Part shown: piece after piece, positions 29,001 to 39,185 of the stretch
Layout: each line of letters opens with the position of its first letter
Numbering within the stretch: position 1 is the first letter of the stretch
Assembly: GCF_002243645.1 (NCBI RefSeq)
Contig: NZ_CP017704.1
Coordinates: forward strand, 5,581,784-5,645,783
DNA from: Peribacillus simplex NBRC 15720 = DSM 1321
Lineage (GTDB): Bacteria; Bacillota; Bacilli; Bacillales; DSM-1321
Length of the DNA stretch: 64,000 nucleotides
Direction of reading: 5' to 3'
The notes under the pieces: generated by a model
The model's input: the letters and a program-made list of their open reading frames with translations, nothing else
Told to the model about the DNA's origin: nothing
Databases searched by the model: none
Program-made: the position numbers and the translations under genes

Positions 29001-29279
29001 CTATCGGCCTACACGGCCTAGTGTTCGAGAATGCGCAGCTTGATTTAAAATATCATTCACCATCTGCTGTTGCTCAAGTTCTTTGTGTAGCTTTAAATGC
29101 TCCTCCTGTTCGAGTGAACTGTTGTCTTTCTCTTGGAAGGAACCAGACTTTTCATATTGGTGAATCCACCGTTCAAGGGAGGACGGGTTCAGATCATACT
29201 CTTCACCGAGCGCTTTCTTTGATTTCCAGTTCCGTTGAAACTGCACCATTAACAATGAAAGCGACTTATTTATCAACAA
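29001..29279 (-). pseudogene. IS3-family transposase OrfA remnant
   Basis: 92 residues: an HTH (ALGEEYDLNPSSLERWIHQYEKSG) and a coiled segment (EEHLKLHKELEQQQMVNDILNQA) as in IS3 OrfA proteins. No OrfB and no clear ends are present. Confidence 0.7.
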
Positions 29280-29301
29280 CGTAAATCTTGCTTCTTATAT
29301 C

Positions 29302-29610
29302 CTACATTATCAAATGTTTGCGTAATTCTCTCAAGATATCTAAAGTGATTTGGCAATGTGCATGATCTTCCATATCGATTCTGGCAAAATTGTTGTATTT
29401 TTTTGTTGTCTCAAGAATTCGACACATATTTTGAACACAAAAATTCCGATCAATGTCCAAACCAAGTTGGGTCATTTTTACAGATAAATTACTATTTACT
29501 CCTACACTCCCCATAGCTTCTAACGTTCTTACGTTATATTCCGTTGCCTCTATCGCCTCTATATTTATCCCATCGTTCAAAAAGACTGAACACTTCTTCT
29601 CTAACTTTCT
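29302..29610 (-). pseudogene. Proline dehydrogenase internal fragment
   Basis: Reads ECxxxxEAMGSVGVNSNLSVKM-type sequence: NSNLSVKMTQLGLDID, then RILETTKKYNNFARIDMEDH, which are conserved barrel segments of the flavin proline dehydrogenase (PutB/FadM). Both ends are missing. With the glutamate dehydrogenase and aldehyde dehydrogenase remains nearby it suggests a lost proline/glutamate catabolic cluster. Confidence 0.75.
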
Positions 29611-29887
29611 AAATTAATTTCGACTCCATCATAAATAGTAGTCTTAAGATAGCTAACTGCCAAAAAAAGCATCATCTTTTAACCACAAATCAGCAGCTTT
29701 TTCATCTCCTGCACTATTAAATTATCTAAAAATTGAGTATTCCACATAAAGGATAAACCTAGTGGAATATGATAGCAATAATCAATCATGACAAATAATT
29801 GAAGATCCTTCATAAATGGTGACCCAATTGGAATAAGATAGCGTAAATCACAATATAAAAAGTGTAACAAGAGAGGAGAAAAACACT

Positions 29888-31375
29888 TTGTCCTTTATCA
29901 AAGATCCGCTATCACCCGATCAAATGCTCGCTGTGATCAGAAATGGCCTTGGAACTTCCCAAATCCCCAAAAAAATCATTATCATTGGTGCCGGCATGTC
30001 TGGGTTGGTTGCAGCATCCCTTTTAAAACAAGCGGGACACGATGTAACGATATTGGAAGCATCCGGGAGGGTCGGTGGGCGTGTTTTTACCATTCGGGAG
30101 CCATTTTCAAATGGTTCCTACCTTGAAGCCGGTGCCATGCGCATCCCGAATTATCATTACTTAGTTGCTGAATACATCAAGAAGTATGGTTTACGAGTCA
30201 ACACTTTTGTGAATGCGACTCCTAATGATCCCATTTATGCCAATGGAATCAAGACGACCGCTGCTATATATCAACGGAACCCGGATATACTGAGGTACCC
30301 TGTTGCTCCCCATGAAAGAGGCAAAACAGCTGAAGAATTACTCAACATGGCGATTAAGCCTGTGACTGACTTCATCATTCAAAACCCACGTAGAAATTGG
30401 GAAATAGTCATTAAAGAATTTGATAAATACTCCATGAGCTTCTTTTTGCAGTACAATCCTGTAGGGGTGAGTCTATCCACCGGGGCGATTGAAAGCATCA
30501 AAGTCCTAATGGGTTTAGAAGGATTCCCTGAACTTTCTTTTCCGGCCATTCTTCGGGAGCTTATGCCGCTCTTTAATCCGGACATAAAGTTTTTTGCAAT
30601 CGAAGGAGGAAACGACCGGCTTCCTTATGCTTTTCTACCGGAATTGAAGGATAATCTAAACTTCAGATATGAAGTGACAAAGATCGTTCAACATGATAAT
30701 CAAGTAACCATCCATTCCAAACATACTCAAAGCAAAAGACCCTTAACGGTCACCGGTGACCTTGCCATCGTGACTATCCCTCTTCAATTGCTGCAATTTA
30801 TAGATATTGAACCCCGGAATTCCTTTTCCCATAATAAGTGGAAGGCAATAAGGGAACTCCATTATGCTGCGTCCACAAAAATTGGACTTCAGTTCACACA
30901 TAGGTTTTGGGAAAAGGAAGGAATCTTCGGCGGTAAATTGACGACCGATTTACCCATTAGATTTTCTTATTACCCCAGCCAAACGAGCAACCAGAGTGAA
31001 TCCGGTCTCATCTTAGCAAGTTATACATGGGAAGATGACGCCACTTTATGGGATATTCTCCCTGAAAATGATCGTATACAACAATCATTGAAAAACTTGG
31101 CAGTGGTCCATGGAACACAAGTATACGACCATTTTTTATCAGGAGCTTCTTATAGCTGGACACTGAATCAGTATGCCTTCGGCGCTTTCTCCATGTTTAA
31201 ACCTGGTCAGGAAACGGACTTGTTTCCATACATCCCAACCCCTGAAGGAAGGGTCCACTTCGCTGGTGAGCATACATCAACCGTACCAGCATGGATTGAA
31301 GGTGCCATTCAGTCCGGTATCAGGGTTGCACATGAAGTGACGAATCTGCCTAGAACATTGAGTGAGCCTTTTTAA
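29888..31375 (+). CDS. Flavin monoamine oxidase / L-amino-acid oxidase
   Basis: 495 residues, starting at TTG with GAGAGGAG upstream. The FAD dinucleotide motif IIIGAGMSGLVAAS, the GGRVFTIREPF arginine motif and the C-terminal FAGEHTSTVPAWIEGAIQSG are those of amine oxidases that make an imino acid and peroxide. No Tat or Sec signal, so it is cytoplasmic. It stands alone and faces the ger operon, sharing a terminator with it. Confidence 0.88.
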   Translation: MSFIKDPLSPDQMLAVIRNGLGTSQIPKKIIIIGAGMSGLVAASLLKQAGHDVTILEASGRVGGRVFTIREPFSNGSYLEAGAMRIPNYHYLVAEYIKKYGLRVNTFVNATPNDPIYANGIKTTAAIYQRNPDILRYPVAPHERGKTAEELLNMAIKPVTDFIIQNPRRNWEIVIKEFDKYSMSFFLQYNPVGVSLSTGAIESIKVLMGLEGFPELSFPAILRELMPLFNPDIKFFAIEGGNDRLPYAFLPELKDNLNFRYEVTKIVQHDNQVTIHSKHTQSKRPLTVTGDLAIVTIPLQLLQFIDIEPRNSFSHNKWKAIRELHYAASTKIGLQFTHRFWEKEGIFGGKLTTDLPIRFSYYPSQTSNQSESGLILASYTWEDDATLWDILPENDRIQQSLKNLAVVHGTQVYDHFLSGASYSWTLNQYAFGAFSMFKPGQETDLFPYIPTPEGRVHFAGEHTSTVPAWIEGAIQSGIRVAHEVTNLPRTLSEPF

Positions 31376-31435
31376 ATGAATGGACCTTTTCTTTGGCTAA
31401 TAAGTAATCAATAACTAAAGTGCTTTGACAAAAAA

Positions 31436-31454
31436 ACCTTCCCATTCGGAAGGT
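31436..31454. terminator. Bidirectional terminator
   Basis: ACCTTCC/GGAAGGT with a five-base loop, seven A on one side and CTTTCTTCTT on the other, between convergent genes. Confidence 0.8.
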
Positions 31455-31472
31455 CTTTCTTCTTATGCCCAT

Positions 31473-32585
31473 TCACTTTATCCCTCCTTTTGAACCGAAG
31501 TCTATGACCCTTAAATCCACATCATAATTAATATCGGCTTTACTGAAAACTTCGTCCCATTTCTGCTTATTTTTCTCCCAAAACTTTGGATGTTGATTTT
31601 CCACATAACGATAAAATCCTGCTACTCCTGTTTTATATTCATGCTGTAATTTGTATACGATTTTCTTGACATCCTTTTTAACTTCAGCCTCGGCAATACG
31701 CTCAATCTCTTTTAAATAGGCTTCTTCAAATGAATTTTCCTTACCATACCAATCTTCCGAAAGTCTAACTGTGTAACCGACCTTAACATTTATCGTCAAA
31801 TGATCCCCGTTCAATTCCGTCGTGACTTTCCTCCTTGTCCTTTTGATCACTTCAACACTTAAAGGCTTGCCGTGTTGGACCGCTTCGATTATCCCGCCTT
31901 TCACCTTTCCGTTCAACCAATTTAAAGCAGCTATATCCTCCTCATTCATGACCCCGACCAACTTTGAATTGTTGATCACCCCTGCACCCTCCAATATTAA
32001 TTTCCCACCCCTTATATCAACGGCCTGAATGGCAAAGCTTCCATCTGATTGCAAACTTGAGGAAGCTTTGCCCATTGTTAAAGGCGGAAGGATTTTATTC
32101 GTTCGCTCCACATTATCTTTCAATTCATAAATTACATTCGAAGGGATCTCCCCATCGTCGGCTAGTCCCAAAATTTCTTTTGTCGGTCTCTTTGTTAAAT
32201 AAACAAGACAACTTCTTCTTGTATTGTTATCTCGTATGGACTGATTAATGATAGCTTCCATAGGTACTTTCTTTAATACATCTTCATTAATGATCAGGAT
32301 ACGCTGATGATTGGTTAAAACCGTATTGGTTATGAGCAAAGAATCCCTTATTGCTTCATGTAACGTTTTGGCACTGACGGTAACATTCTTATATTTTAAT
32401 TGAGCTTGATTCTCCTGAATACTACTTCCTGGAGGTACCAGAATTTGCTGTGTTAACTTAATTTCGTCTTTCTTTTTACTATTATCGATTCCCATTCCGA
32501 CCACAAGGGATAATTCTTCAATATTTCGACTGTCCCAACAGCCTGTAAGCAAAGGAATAAGCAAGATTAACCATAATCTTTTCAT
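31473..32585 (-). CDS. Germinant receptor C subunit, lipoprotein (Ger(x)C)
   Basis: 370 residues with a lipobox LLTGC at about 13-17 and the CWDSRNIEELSLVVGMGID start of the GerC family. Anchored to the outer face of the spore inner membrane as part of the GerA-type receptor. ATG overlaps the stop of the B subunit by four bases. Third gene of the minus-strand ger operon. Confidence 0.93.
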   Translation of the reverse strand: MKRLWLILLIPLLTGCWDSRNIEELSLVVGMGIDNSKKKDEIKLTQQILVPPGSSIQENQAQLKYKNVTVSAKTLHEAIRDSLLITNTVLTNHQRILIINEDVLKKVPMEAIINQSIRDNNTRRSCLVYLTKRPTKEILGLADDGEIPSNVIYELKDNVERTNKILPPLTMGKASSSLQSDGSFAIQAVDIRGGKLILEGAGVINNSKLVGVMNEEDIAALNWLNGKVKGGIIEAVQHGKPLSVEVIKRTRRKVTTELNGDHLTINVKVGYTVRLSEDWYGKENSFEEAYLKEIERIAEAEVKKDVKKIVYKLQHEYKTGVAGFYRYVENQHPKFWEKNKQKWDEVFSKADINYDVDLRVIDFGSKGGIK

Positions 32586-33676
32586 CCGCTTCTTCTACTC
32601 CTTTTCACTTGAACGATTGCGAATGTAATAATTGGCAAGCCAATCAATATAAAGGGAAATACATAGCCCAGCAAATCGCTCATTTTAAAAATCTCGATTG
32701 TATTTTTAGGGATTTTGGCGAGAAAAAAAATGATTGGAACCAAAACAATAAGGTTCGTTGAATATGAATTGTTGAAAATTTTCGTCAGTCCTTCTGCTGC
32801 GAAGTAATAGTAAATTGCATGTGTACAAAAGAACTGAAGAATCCAGGTGATTAAGAGAAACAGCTCTAAACGCTCTATAAATATCCCTTTTACTTCATAC
32901 GATTGAATAAAAGAAATGGTTGGCCATGTAACAGCTTTGACTTCATGAACAGTCAGTGTAGCGACTACCAGAACATATGTAATCACATATAATATCATCG
33001 GTATGAAAAAACCGATTAAAACGCCACTTTTTATCTTGTTTTGATTTTTAACGACGCCAAACAAAAAGATGAAAAGTTCAATTCCAAAAAAAGACAAAGT
33101 CCCGGAGCCCATTCCTTTCATCACAGGGAGAAACCCTTTTCCAAGAACAGGCTGCAGGTTTTTTATATCGACTACTTTAATACTGAACATATAAATGAAC
33201 AAAACGATGACAATTGTCAGAGGAAGAAAGAAGACGCACACCTTTGCAATGGCTTTAATTTTGCCTGTCAATAGATGGACACTCGCTAAAATCAATGTGA
33301 GCAACAATATTTCAACCGGCGTATCCTCCAACAAATAAAATCGGACCATTTCACTCATGGCAAGCACTTCAAAGCTGGCCACTCCTATAAAGTAAAACAC
33401 CACGATCAATCCAATAATTTTGGAGAGCCACTTTCCATATGCCTCCTCCATGTATGTGAAATAGCTTATAACTTTATGTTTTTTTAACATTACAACCAAT
33501 AGGCATATTAAAAGGGCAATAATGAACCCATTTAGAATCAAGACGATCCATCCATCGGATGAATTAACTTTTTCCGTTATCGTCCTTGGAAGCGTAAGCA
33601 TCCCAACTCCTAACATGGCGCATGAAATGATCGAGGCCAATTCCCCGCTAAGAATTTTGCCGTCTGCTTGGCTCAA
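32582..33676 (-). CDS. Germinant receptor B subunit (APC-like transporter fold)
   Basis: About 364 residues and ten membrane helices. I place the start at TTG 33676 because its TTGA overlaps the stop of the A subunit and GGGGGGG lies ten bases upstream; the frame extends 18 codons further without a site. CAMLGVGMLTLPRTI is the helix 1 signature of GerAB proteins, which bind the germinant. Confidence 0.92.
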   Translation of the reverse strand: MSQADGKILSGELASIISCAMLGVGMLTLPRTITEKVNSSDGWIVLILNGFIIALLICLLVVMLKKHKVISYFTYMEEAYGKWLSKIIGLIVVFYFIGVASFEVLAMSEMVRFYLLEDTPVEILLLTLILASVHLLTGKIKAIAKVCVFFLPLTIVIVLFIYMFSIKVVDIKNLQPVLGKGFLPVMKGMGSGTLSFFGIELFIFLFGVVKNQNKIKSGVLIGFFIPMILYVITYVLVVATLTVHEVKAVTWPTISFIQSYEVKGIFIERLELFLLITWILQFFCTHAIYYYFAAEGLTKIFNNSYSTNLIVLVPIIFFLAKIPKNTIEIFKMSDLLGYVFPFILIGLPIITFAIVQVKRSRRSG

Positions 33677-35103
33677 GAAAGTTCCCCCCCTTTTTTCCGC
33701 TTCGGTAACCGGAGAAACGCGTCCTTCCAAGTCTTTTTACCGATAAAATCCGTTGGTTGAAAATAAGGTTCTTGAAAGCTAGTCAATTTCGACAAATGGC
33801 TGATAACGATGATAAAGAATAAAGTGGTTCCATATAGACCTAGAACGGCGGAAAAAATCATCGCCCCGAACCTTAATGCCCTGAATGCCAGTCCAAAGCT
33901 ATATTGTGGTACCGTAAAAGAGGTAATCGTCGTAATCGCTACGATTATGACCATGAGGGAACTCACAATATTCGCTTGAACGGCTGCTTGTCCAATAATG
34001 ACACCACCAACCAATCCAACCGTTTGCCCAATGGGCGCTGGGAGCCGAATTCCTGCTTCACGAAGCAGTTCAATCGTCAATTCCATGATGATCGCTTCAA
34101 CAAAAGGCGGAAATGGTACGTTCTCCCTTGTACCAGCGATGGTCATCGCTAGTTCCGTCGGCAGCAATCCAGGGTTGAACGAAACCAAGGAGATATAAAT
34201 TCCTGAAAGAAAAACGGTAATAAATAAAGAAAAGTAACGAAGGACACGTAGAAAAGAACCCGCGACCCACCTTTCATAATAATCATCAGGTGACTGCAGC
34301 AGCATCGTGATCGTCGTAGGTGCCATCAACGCAAATGGAGAGCCGTCAACCATGATGACCACCCTTCCCTCCTGCAGTGCCGCCAATACTTTATCCGGAC
34401 GCTCGGTATTCTGGATCTGTGGGAAAGGGCTAAACGAAGTATCTTCAATTAATTCTTCAAGCATCCCCGAGTCTTGGAGATCGGTAGCTTTTACTCCATT
34501 TATCCGATTATTCACTTCTTTTAACAAAGAATCGCTTGCTTTTCCTTCATAATAGATTAATGCAACTTCCCGTTTTTCAAGCGTCCCTAACTTCTGTTGT
34601 TTGACGATTAGGTTGGGATGGTTTGAATATTGTCTAATTAATCCGATATTTTCCTGGAGACTTTCGATAAACCCAAGCTTCGGTCCACGGACAACCCTCT
34701 CTGTCGAAGGTTCACTCAGTGTACGAATTTTCTCCTTTTCCAGATTCAAAACATAACCATTTGCCATTCCATCTATAAATAAAAGTGTTTTTCCGTCAAA
34801 AATATGCTCTATGACTTTTTCATATGTTTCAACATCTTGTTCCCTGACTGCACAGATTTTGGAAATGACCAGCTTCTCGATGGAAACCGGGTGCCTTGAT
34901 TCGACCTGCGTAGCGGATAAATCTAGGACTATATCATTGAATGCTGGATAATTCATTGTTCCATTGACAAATACAAATAACCCTGAAACTTCATAACCGG
35001 GAATGAATATCTTTTTAAAAACTACATCATCCTGCATATCCAATTCAGATTTCAATTTTTCCTGCTTTTGATCCAATCTTATATGCAAGGGTTTACTTTC
35101 CAT
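33673..35103 (-). CDS. Germinant receptor A subunit
   Basis: 476 residues. A soluble N-terminal half is followed by four or five membrane helices; GSPFALMAPTT, ELLREAGIRLPAPIGQTVG and GGVIIGQAAVQAN are GerA family hallmarks. First gene of the operon, with AAAGGAG before the ATG. Its start lies 213 bases from that of a second, divergent ger operon. Confidence 0.95.
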   Translation of the reverse strand: MESKPLHIRLDQKQEKLKSELDMQDDVVFKKIFIPGYEVSGLFVFVNGTMNYPAFNDIVLDLSATQVESRHPVSIEKLVISKICAVREQDVETYEKVIEHIFDGKTLLFIDGMANGYVLNLEKEKIRTLSEPSTERVVRGPKLGFIESLQENIGLIRQYSNHPNLIVKQQKLGTLEKREVALIYYEGKASDSLLKEVNNRINGVKATDLQDSGMLEELIEDTSFSPFPQIQNTERPDKVLAALQEGRVVIMVDGSPFALMAPTTITMLLQSPDDYYERWVAGSFLRVLRYFSLFITVFLSGIYISLVSFNPGLLPTELAMTIAGTRENVPFPPFVEAIIMELTIELLREAGIRLPAPIGQTVGLVGGVIIGQAAVQANIVSSLMVIIVAITTITSFTVPQYSFGLAFRALRFGAMIFSAVLGLYGTTLFFIIVISHLSKLTSFQEPYFQPTDFIGKKTWKDAFLRLPKRKKGGELS

Positions 35104-35211
35104 GGTGAACTCCTTTGGTTAAATGCGTTTTATTGTATCAGTTTCCTCTATTTTCAATTTTTTTATTCGAACAGGAAATGGTGACAGCTTTTAGACCAAG
35201 AATCCTTATAA

Positions 35212-35241
35212 TGAATCCCCCTTTCCGAAACGAGCATCCTA
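35212..35241 (+). promoter_or_regulatory. Candidate SigG promoter of the plus-strand ger operon
   Basis: TGAATC at 35212-35217 and CATCCTA at 35235-35241 with a 17-base spacer match the forespore SigG pattern (GHATR, then CATNNTA). It gives a leader of about 70 bases before the receptor A gene. Receptor operons are usually read by SigG. Confidence 0.5.
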
Positions 35242-35316
35242 AACAATCCAAAATGGTTAATATGTAATTAAATTGCAAATGCTAGGATAACAAGCTTTAG
35301 TTTAGAGGTGACAGCA

Positions 35317-36843
35317 TTGTTTAACCGCGGAAAGTTCAAAAAAAAACCCAATCAACCAAACGATAAAAATGATGAATTAAATAAAGTTTCGGATGTAAGG
35401 GATCTATTCAATACCCTTTCTTCATCCAATGATTTCATAAATCATCAAGGAACGTATAATGGTGTAGGCTATTGGGTATCTTTTTATCGCTCTTTAATTG
35501 ATGCACAGGAACTTCATAATAGTGTTCTTTCTGTCATACCAACTCTGGAAGCGATAAATTTGGAGCAAATTAAAGAAAACGTTCCAATAGCAAATACAAT
35601 TATCACCAATACCAAGGTTGTAATCGAAGAAAGGATCATGAGAGGCGAAATTGCCATTCGTTTAGATGCGAATCTTGATGAATGCCTATTAATCAATGTT
35701 GCGGCACAACAAGGAAGGCAAGTTGATAAACCTGAACTTGAATTTGGAATCATAAGTGCTCAAGAAGCTTTTGTTGAGGATATTGATATCAACCTGAATC
35801 TAGTCAGAAAAAGGCTGCCTATCCCTGGATTGCAAGTAAGTGAACTGACTGTGGGGTCCTTGTCTAAAACCAAAGTGGCGGTTATATCTATAAAAGGAAT
35901 CGTTGATCAGGAAAATGTCGATAATGTTATCCAAAGGATCAATGACATAGAGTTTGATGAAATATTGGATGGGTCCTATCTCGCGCAAATGCTTTATGAT
36001 GATTCAAATACCTTATTTCCCCTTTTTCTAAATACCGAAAGGCCTGATCGCATCGCAAGTGCATTGGCTGAAGGTAAAGTAGCTATGTTAATCGATAGGT
36101 CTTCCTCTGCACTTATTACACCAACCATTTTGCTGGAATACTTTATTACCATGGAAGATTATAATATGCCATGGATTCCGGCATCTGCTTTCCGTTTATT
36201 AAGGATATTCGCGGTCGCTTTTTCGATATTTGCCACTCCTCTTTATGTAGCGGTGCTGACCTATCATTATGAACTGATTCCTAAAGATCTTTTGGAAACG
36301 ATCGTCACTTCAAGGAACTTGATACCTTTTCAGCCTTTGATCGAAGCATTATTCTTGGAGATCTCCATTGAGTTATTACGTGAAGCGGCTGCCAGGCTGC
36401 CAACGAAGGTAGGCCAGACATTAGGTATCGTCGGCGGTATCGTTATCGGTCAAGCTGCCGTTGTAGCAGGTTTGACCAGTAATATCTTATTGATCATCGT
36501 TGCCCTCTCAGCACTGGCATCTTTTGTTACGCCTATTTATAAAATGGGTAATGCCATTAGGGTACTGCGGTTCCCCTTTTTAGTGGGGGCCCAAATTTGG
36601 GGGTTGCTGGGCATTACGATAGCGGCCGTGTTTTTGATGACCCACCTTATCAAATTAACGTCAATGGGACACCCGTACCTAGAACCGATATACCCATTTC
36701 GTATGCAAGATTGGAAAGATAGCTTTGTCCGGCTTCCTTTTAATTTTTTTAAATCCAGACCTGTAAATTTACGTCCTGATGATATATCCAGGCAGCCACA
36801 GCCAAAAAAAGCAAGAATCAAAAAAAATGATTTTAATGAATGA
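35317..36843 (+). CDS. Germinant receptor A subunit (second operon)
   Basis: 508 residues from TTG 35317, chosen because GAGGTG is seven bases upstream; GTG 35308 is part of that site. EEFx-type hallmarks: IDRSSSALITPTILLEYF, ELLREAAARLPTKVGQTLG and GGIVIGQAAVVAGL, with four C-terminal helices. The lysine-rich N-terminus (KFKKKPN) is usual for this subunit. Clearly diverged from the minus-strand copy, so the two receptors probably sense different germinants. Confidence 0.93.
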   Translation: MFNRGKFKKKPNQPNDKNDELNKVSDVRDLFNTLSSSNDFINHQGTYNGVGYWVSFYRSLIDAQELHNSVLSVIPTLEAINLEQIKENVPIANTIITNTKVVIEERIMRGEIAIRLDANLDECLLINVAAQQGRQVDKPELEFGIISAQEAFVEDIDINLNLVRKRLPIPGLQVSELTVGSLSKTKVAVISIKGIVDQENVDNVIQRINDIEFDEILDGSYLAQMLYDDSNTLFPLFLNTERPDRIASALAEGKVAMLIDRSSSALITPTILLEYFITMEDYNMPWIPASAFRLLRIFAVAFSIFATPLYVAVLTYHYELIPKDLLETIVTSRNLIPFQPLIEALFLEISIELLREAAARLPTKVGQTLGIVGGIVIGQAAVVAGLTSNILLIIVALSALASFVTPIYKMGNAIRVLRFPFLVGAQIWGLLGITIAAVFLMTHLIKLTSMGHPYLEPIYPFRMQDWKDSFVRLPFNFFKSRPVNLRPDDISRQPQPKKARIKKNDFNE

Positions 36844-36861
36844 TTAAAATGAGGGTCCTGT

Positions 36862-37953
36862 ATGAACCAAGCTGGAGTTAATGAAAAGTATAAGGTATCC
36901 CCGTTCTATGTGTTTTTTTTAGTGCATTCCATGCAAACGGGAATAGGCGTTTTAAGTTTTCAAAGAGTTTTAGCGAAGACAACGGGAACAGATGGCTGGA
37001 TTTCGATACTACTAGCCGGCCTGATCGTTCATATAATGATTTGGGTCATATATAAAATCTTCAGTATCGTCCCTGGTGACATCATTTCGGCCAATAATCA
37101 TGCATTCGGAAAATGGATCGGGAATTTCTTCAGTCTATTATTCATTCTTTACTTTTTGATCATAGGGATGACTATCATGATTAGCTATATAAATGTCATA
37201 CATGTATGGATGTTTGAAGAGGTAGGTTCCTGGGCGTTTACCTTGGTTTTCCTGATCCTGATTTATTATATAAATACGGGAGGGTTCCGTACAATTACGG
37301 GTATTACCTTTTTAAGCTCCATTTTGACTTACTGGCTTTTATTTGTCCTATTTTATGCCATGAAATACTCTGAATTCACCAATTTGCTCCCTGTTTTCCA
37401 CCACACTCTATTGGATATATTGAAAGGAACAAGAAGTACTTCATTAACAATGCTTGGTTTTGAAATGATCGTGATGTTTTATCCGTTCATCAAAGATGCT
37501 AAAACTTCACAAAAATATGCTCATGGAGGGGCCTTAACAACAACCTTAATAACCGTATTCGTTTATTTAGTTTCAATTGTTTTTTATTCACAAAAACAGT
37601 TGGAACTGACTATATGGCCGACACTGACATTGACCAGTATTGTCGAATTGCCCTTTATTCAACGATTTGAATATATAGACGTTTCTTGGTGGGCCATCGT
37701 CATCATTCCCAACATGACCATTTCCTTGTGGGCTGCAAGCCGAGGTTTCAAGCGTTTATTCAATGTTCAGCAAAAGTATCCATTATGGGGAATGTCCATT
37801 ATAATCCTGCTTACGAATATTTTTGTTTTTGATGTCGATTCACTATATATATTGCATAAAATCATCAATCCCTACGGCGCACTCTTTGTTGCTTTATACT
37901 TGCCTCTTCTTTTGGTCGTCATTTATATAAAGAAAATGAGGAAACGTTTATGA
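36862..37953 (+). CDS. Germinant receptor B subunit (second operon)
   Basis: 363 residues, ten membrane helices, APC/LeuT-like. HSMQTGIGVLSFQR in helix 1 replaces the more common VGAGILTLP and marks a distinct subfamily of GerB. It lies 18 bases after the A subunit. Confidence 0.9.
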   Translation: MNQAGVNEKYKVSPFYVFFLVHSMQTGIGVLSFQRVLAKTTGTDGWISILLAGLIVHIMIWVIYKIFSIVPGDIISANNHAFGKWIGNFFSLLFILYFLIIGMTIMISYINVIHVWMFEEVGSWAFTLVFLILIYYINTGGFRTITGITFLSSILTYWLLFVLFYAMKYSEFTNLLPVFHHTLLDILKGTRSTSLTMLGFEMIVMFYPFIKDAKTSQKYAHGGALTTTLITVFVYLVSIVFYSQKQLELTIWPTLTLTSIVELPFIQRFEYIDVSWWAIVIIPNMTISLWAASRGFKRLFNVQQKYPLWGMSIIILLTNIFVFDVDSLYILHKIINPYGALFVALYLPLLLVVIYIKKMRKRL

Positions 37954-39035
37954 GAAAATTATTTCTTGTTATATTGGCTTTTCCCCTCCTTTGCAGCTGT
38001 GCCGAGCCAAGGGTGGTTGACGAAGTCAATATGTCCCAAGCCATTGGCTACGATATACTTAAGAATGATAATGTCGAAGGAATGTTCGTCATCCCTATCT
38101 TCCAACAGGACAAGATGGGTAAATATCAAATTTTAAGTGGAACATCGACGACAACGAGTGATGTCCAGGCTGTCGTTTCCAAAAAAGCGGATAAGCCGGT
38201 AATGCTAGGACAGACTCGCATCGTTTTATTTAGCGAGAAAATGGTTCATGAAATCGGAATAACAGAACTGACCGATTATCTCTACCGTGAGCCGCAACTT
38301 GGAAACAGAGTCATTTTGGCTGTCGTTGAAGGAAAGGTCAAGGATGTAATAAATACGAAAGCACCAAATACGAATGTGAATATTGGAATCTTTTTATCGG
38401 ATTTGATTAATCAACAGAATGAAACAGGGAACGGACCGGATACTAACCTCCATCTTTTTTTAGGAAACGCTCTAGAAACTGGCGGCGATTCGTATCTTCC
38501 TTTAATTAAATTAATTAATAATGAAGTTGCGGTATCTGGAGTCGCCCTATTTCATGAAGATAAGATGGTCACGAAAGTTCGAACGGGTGATATGTTCATT
38601 TTTAAGACATTAGTTCAACATCATAGGCGGGGAGTATACAAATTCAAATTAAAAGACAAGAAGAGAAGCGATATCGTAGTGGAAAGTATCCGAAGCGGTT
38701 CAAGTTATGAAGTATCCGAATCAGAGAGTAGTCCCTCGATCACGATTAAGATCAAAATTAAAGGACAGATCAAGGAATCCATGCGAAGTGACAACCTTAC
38801 CAATAGAAAGATGATAAAAAAAATTGAAAAGGATATGGAAGATGATTTAACCAGGCACGCAAACCGTCTTATTAAAGATTTTCAGAAAAAATCCCTTGAC
38901 CCGATTGGCTTAAAGGAAAAATATCACGCCAAAAATAAAAAATTGACCTATGAACATTGGAAAAAGATTTATCCGAAGATGGACATTAATATAGAAACTA
39001 CAGTTAACATCATCCAAACCGGGGTCTCTGAATAA
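37950..39035 (+). CDS. Germinant receptor C subunit, lipoprotein (second operon)
   Basis: 361 residues with lipobox PLLCSC (C16 or C18 the likely lipid site) and AEPRVVDEVNMSQAIGYD after it. The four-base overlap with the B subunit and the strong terminator 120 bases after the stop define the end of the operon. Confidence 0.9.
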   Translation: MRKLFLVILAFPLLCSCAEPRVVDEVNMSQAIGYDILKNDNVEGMFVIPIFQQDKMGKYQILSGTSTTTSDVQAVVSKKADKPVMLGQTRIVLFSEKMVHEIGITELTDYLYREPQLGNRVILAVVEGKVKDVINTKAPNTNVNIGIFLSDLINQQNETGNGPDTNLHLFLGNALETGGDSYLPLIKLINNEVAVSGVALFHEDKMVTKVRTGDMFIFKTLVQHHRRGVYKFKLKDKKRSDIVVESIRSGSSYEVSESESSPSITIKIKIKGQIKESMRSDNLTNRKMIKKIEKDMEDDLTRHANRLIKDFQKKSLDPIGLKEKYHAKNKKLTYEHWKKIYPKMDINIETTVNIIQTGVSE

Positions 39036-39157
39036 TTTAATAATAGGAATACTCCTTACATGCTGTCTGTAAGTAACCATACCACTAAACATATCTCTGA
39101 AATAGTAAACATAGGTTCCCTTTTTATCTGACATTTTCAGGAAAACACGCCTGTCCC

Positions 39158-39184
39158 AGGCTGTCGAGAAACCCTCGGCAGCCT
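39158..39184 (+). terminator. Terminator of the plus-strand ger operon
   Basis: Arms AGGCTGTCGAG/CTCGGCAGCCT with a five-base loop, then TTAATAATTT. One mismatched pair in eleven. Confidence 0.85.
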
Positions 39185-39185
39185 T

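Noticed and set aside
29679..29870. Minus-strand frame of 63 codons before the amine oxidase
   Set aside because: No ribosome site; probably decayed sequence. A loose internal repeat was noted (GTGGAATATGATAGC/TTGGAATAAGATAGC) without meaning.
35103..35211. SigG promoter for the minus-strand ger operon
   Set aside because: CGAATA is present but no CATNNTA box at 17-18 bases; spacing to GATACAA is too long.
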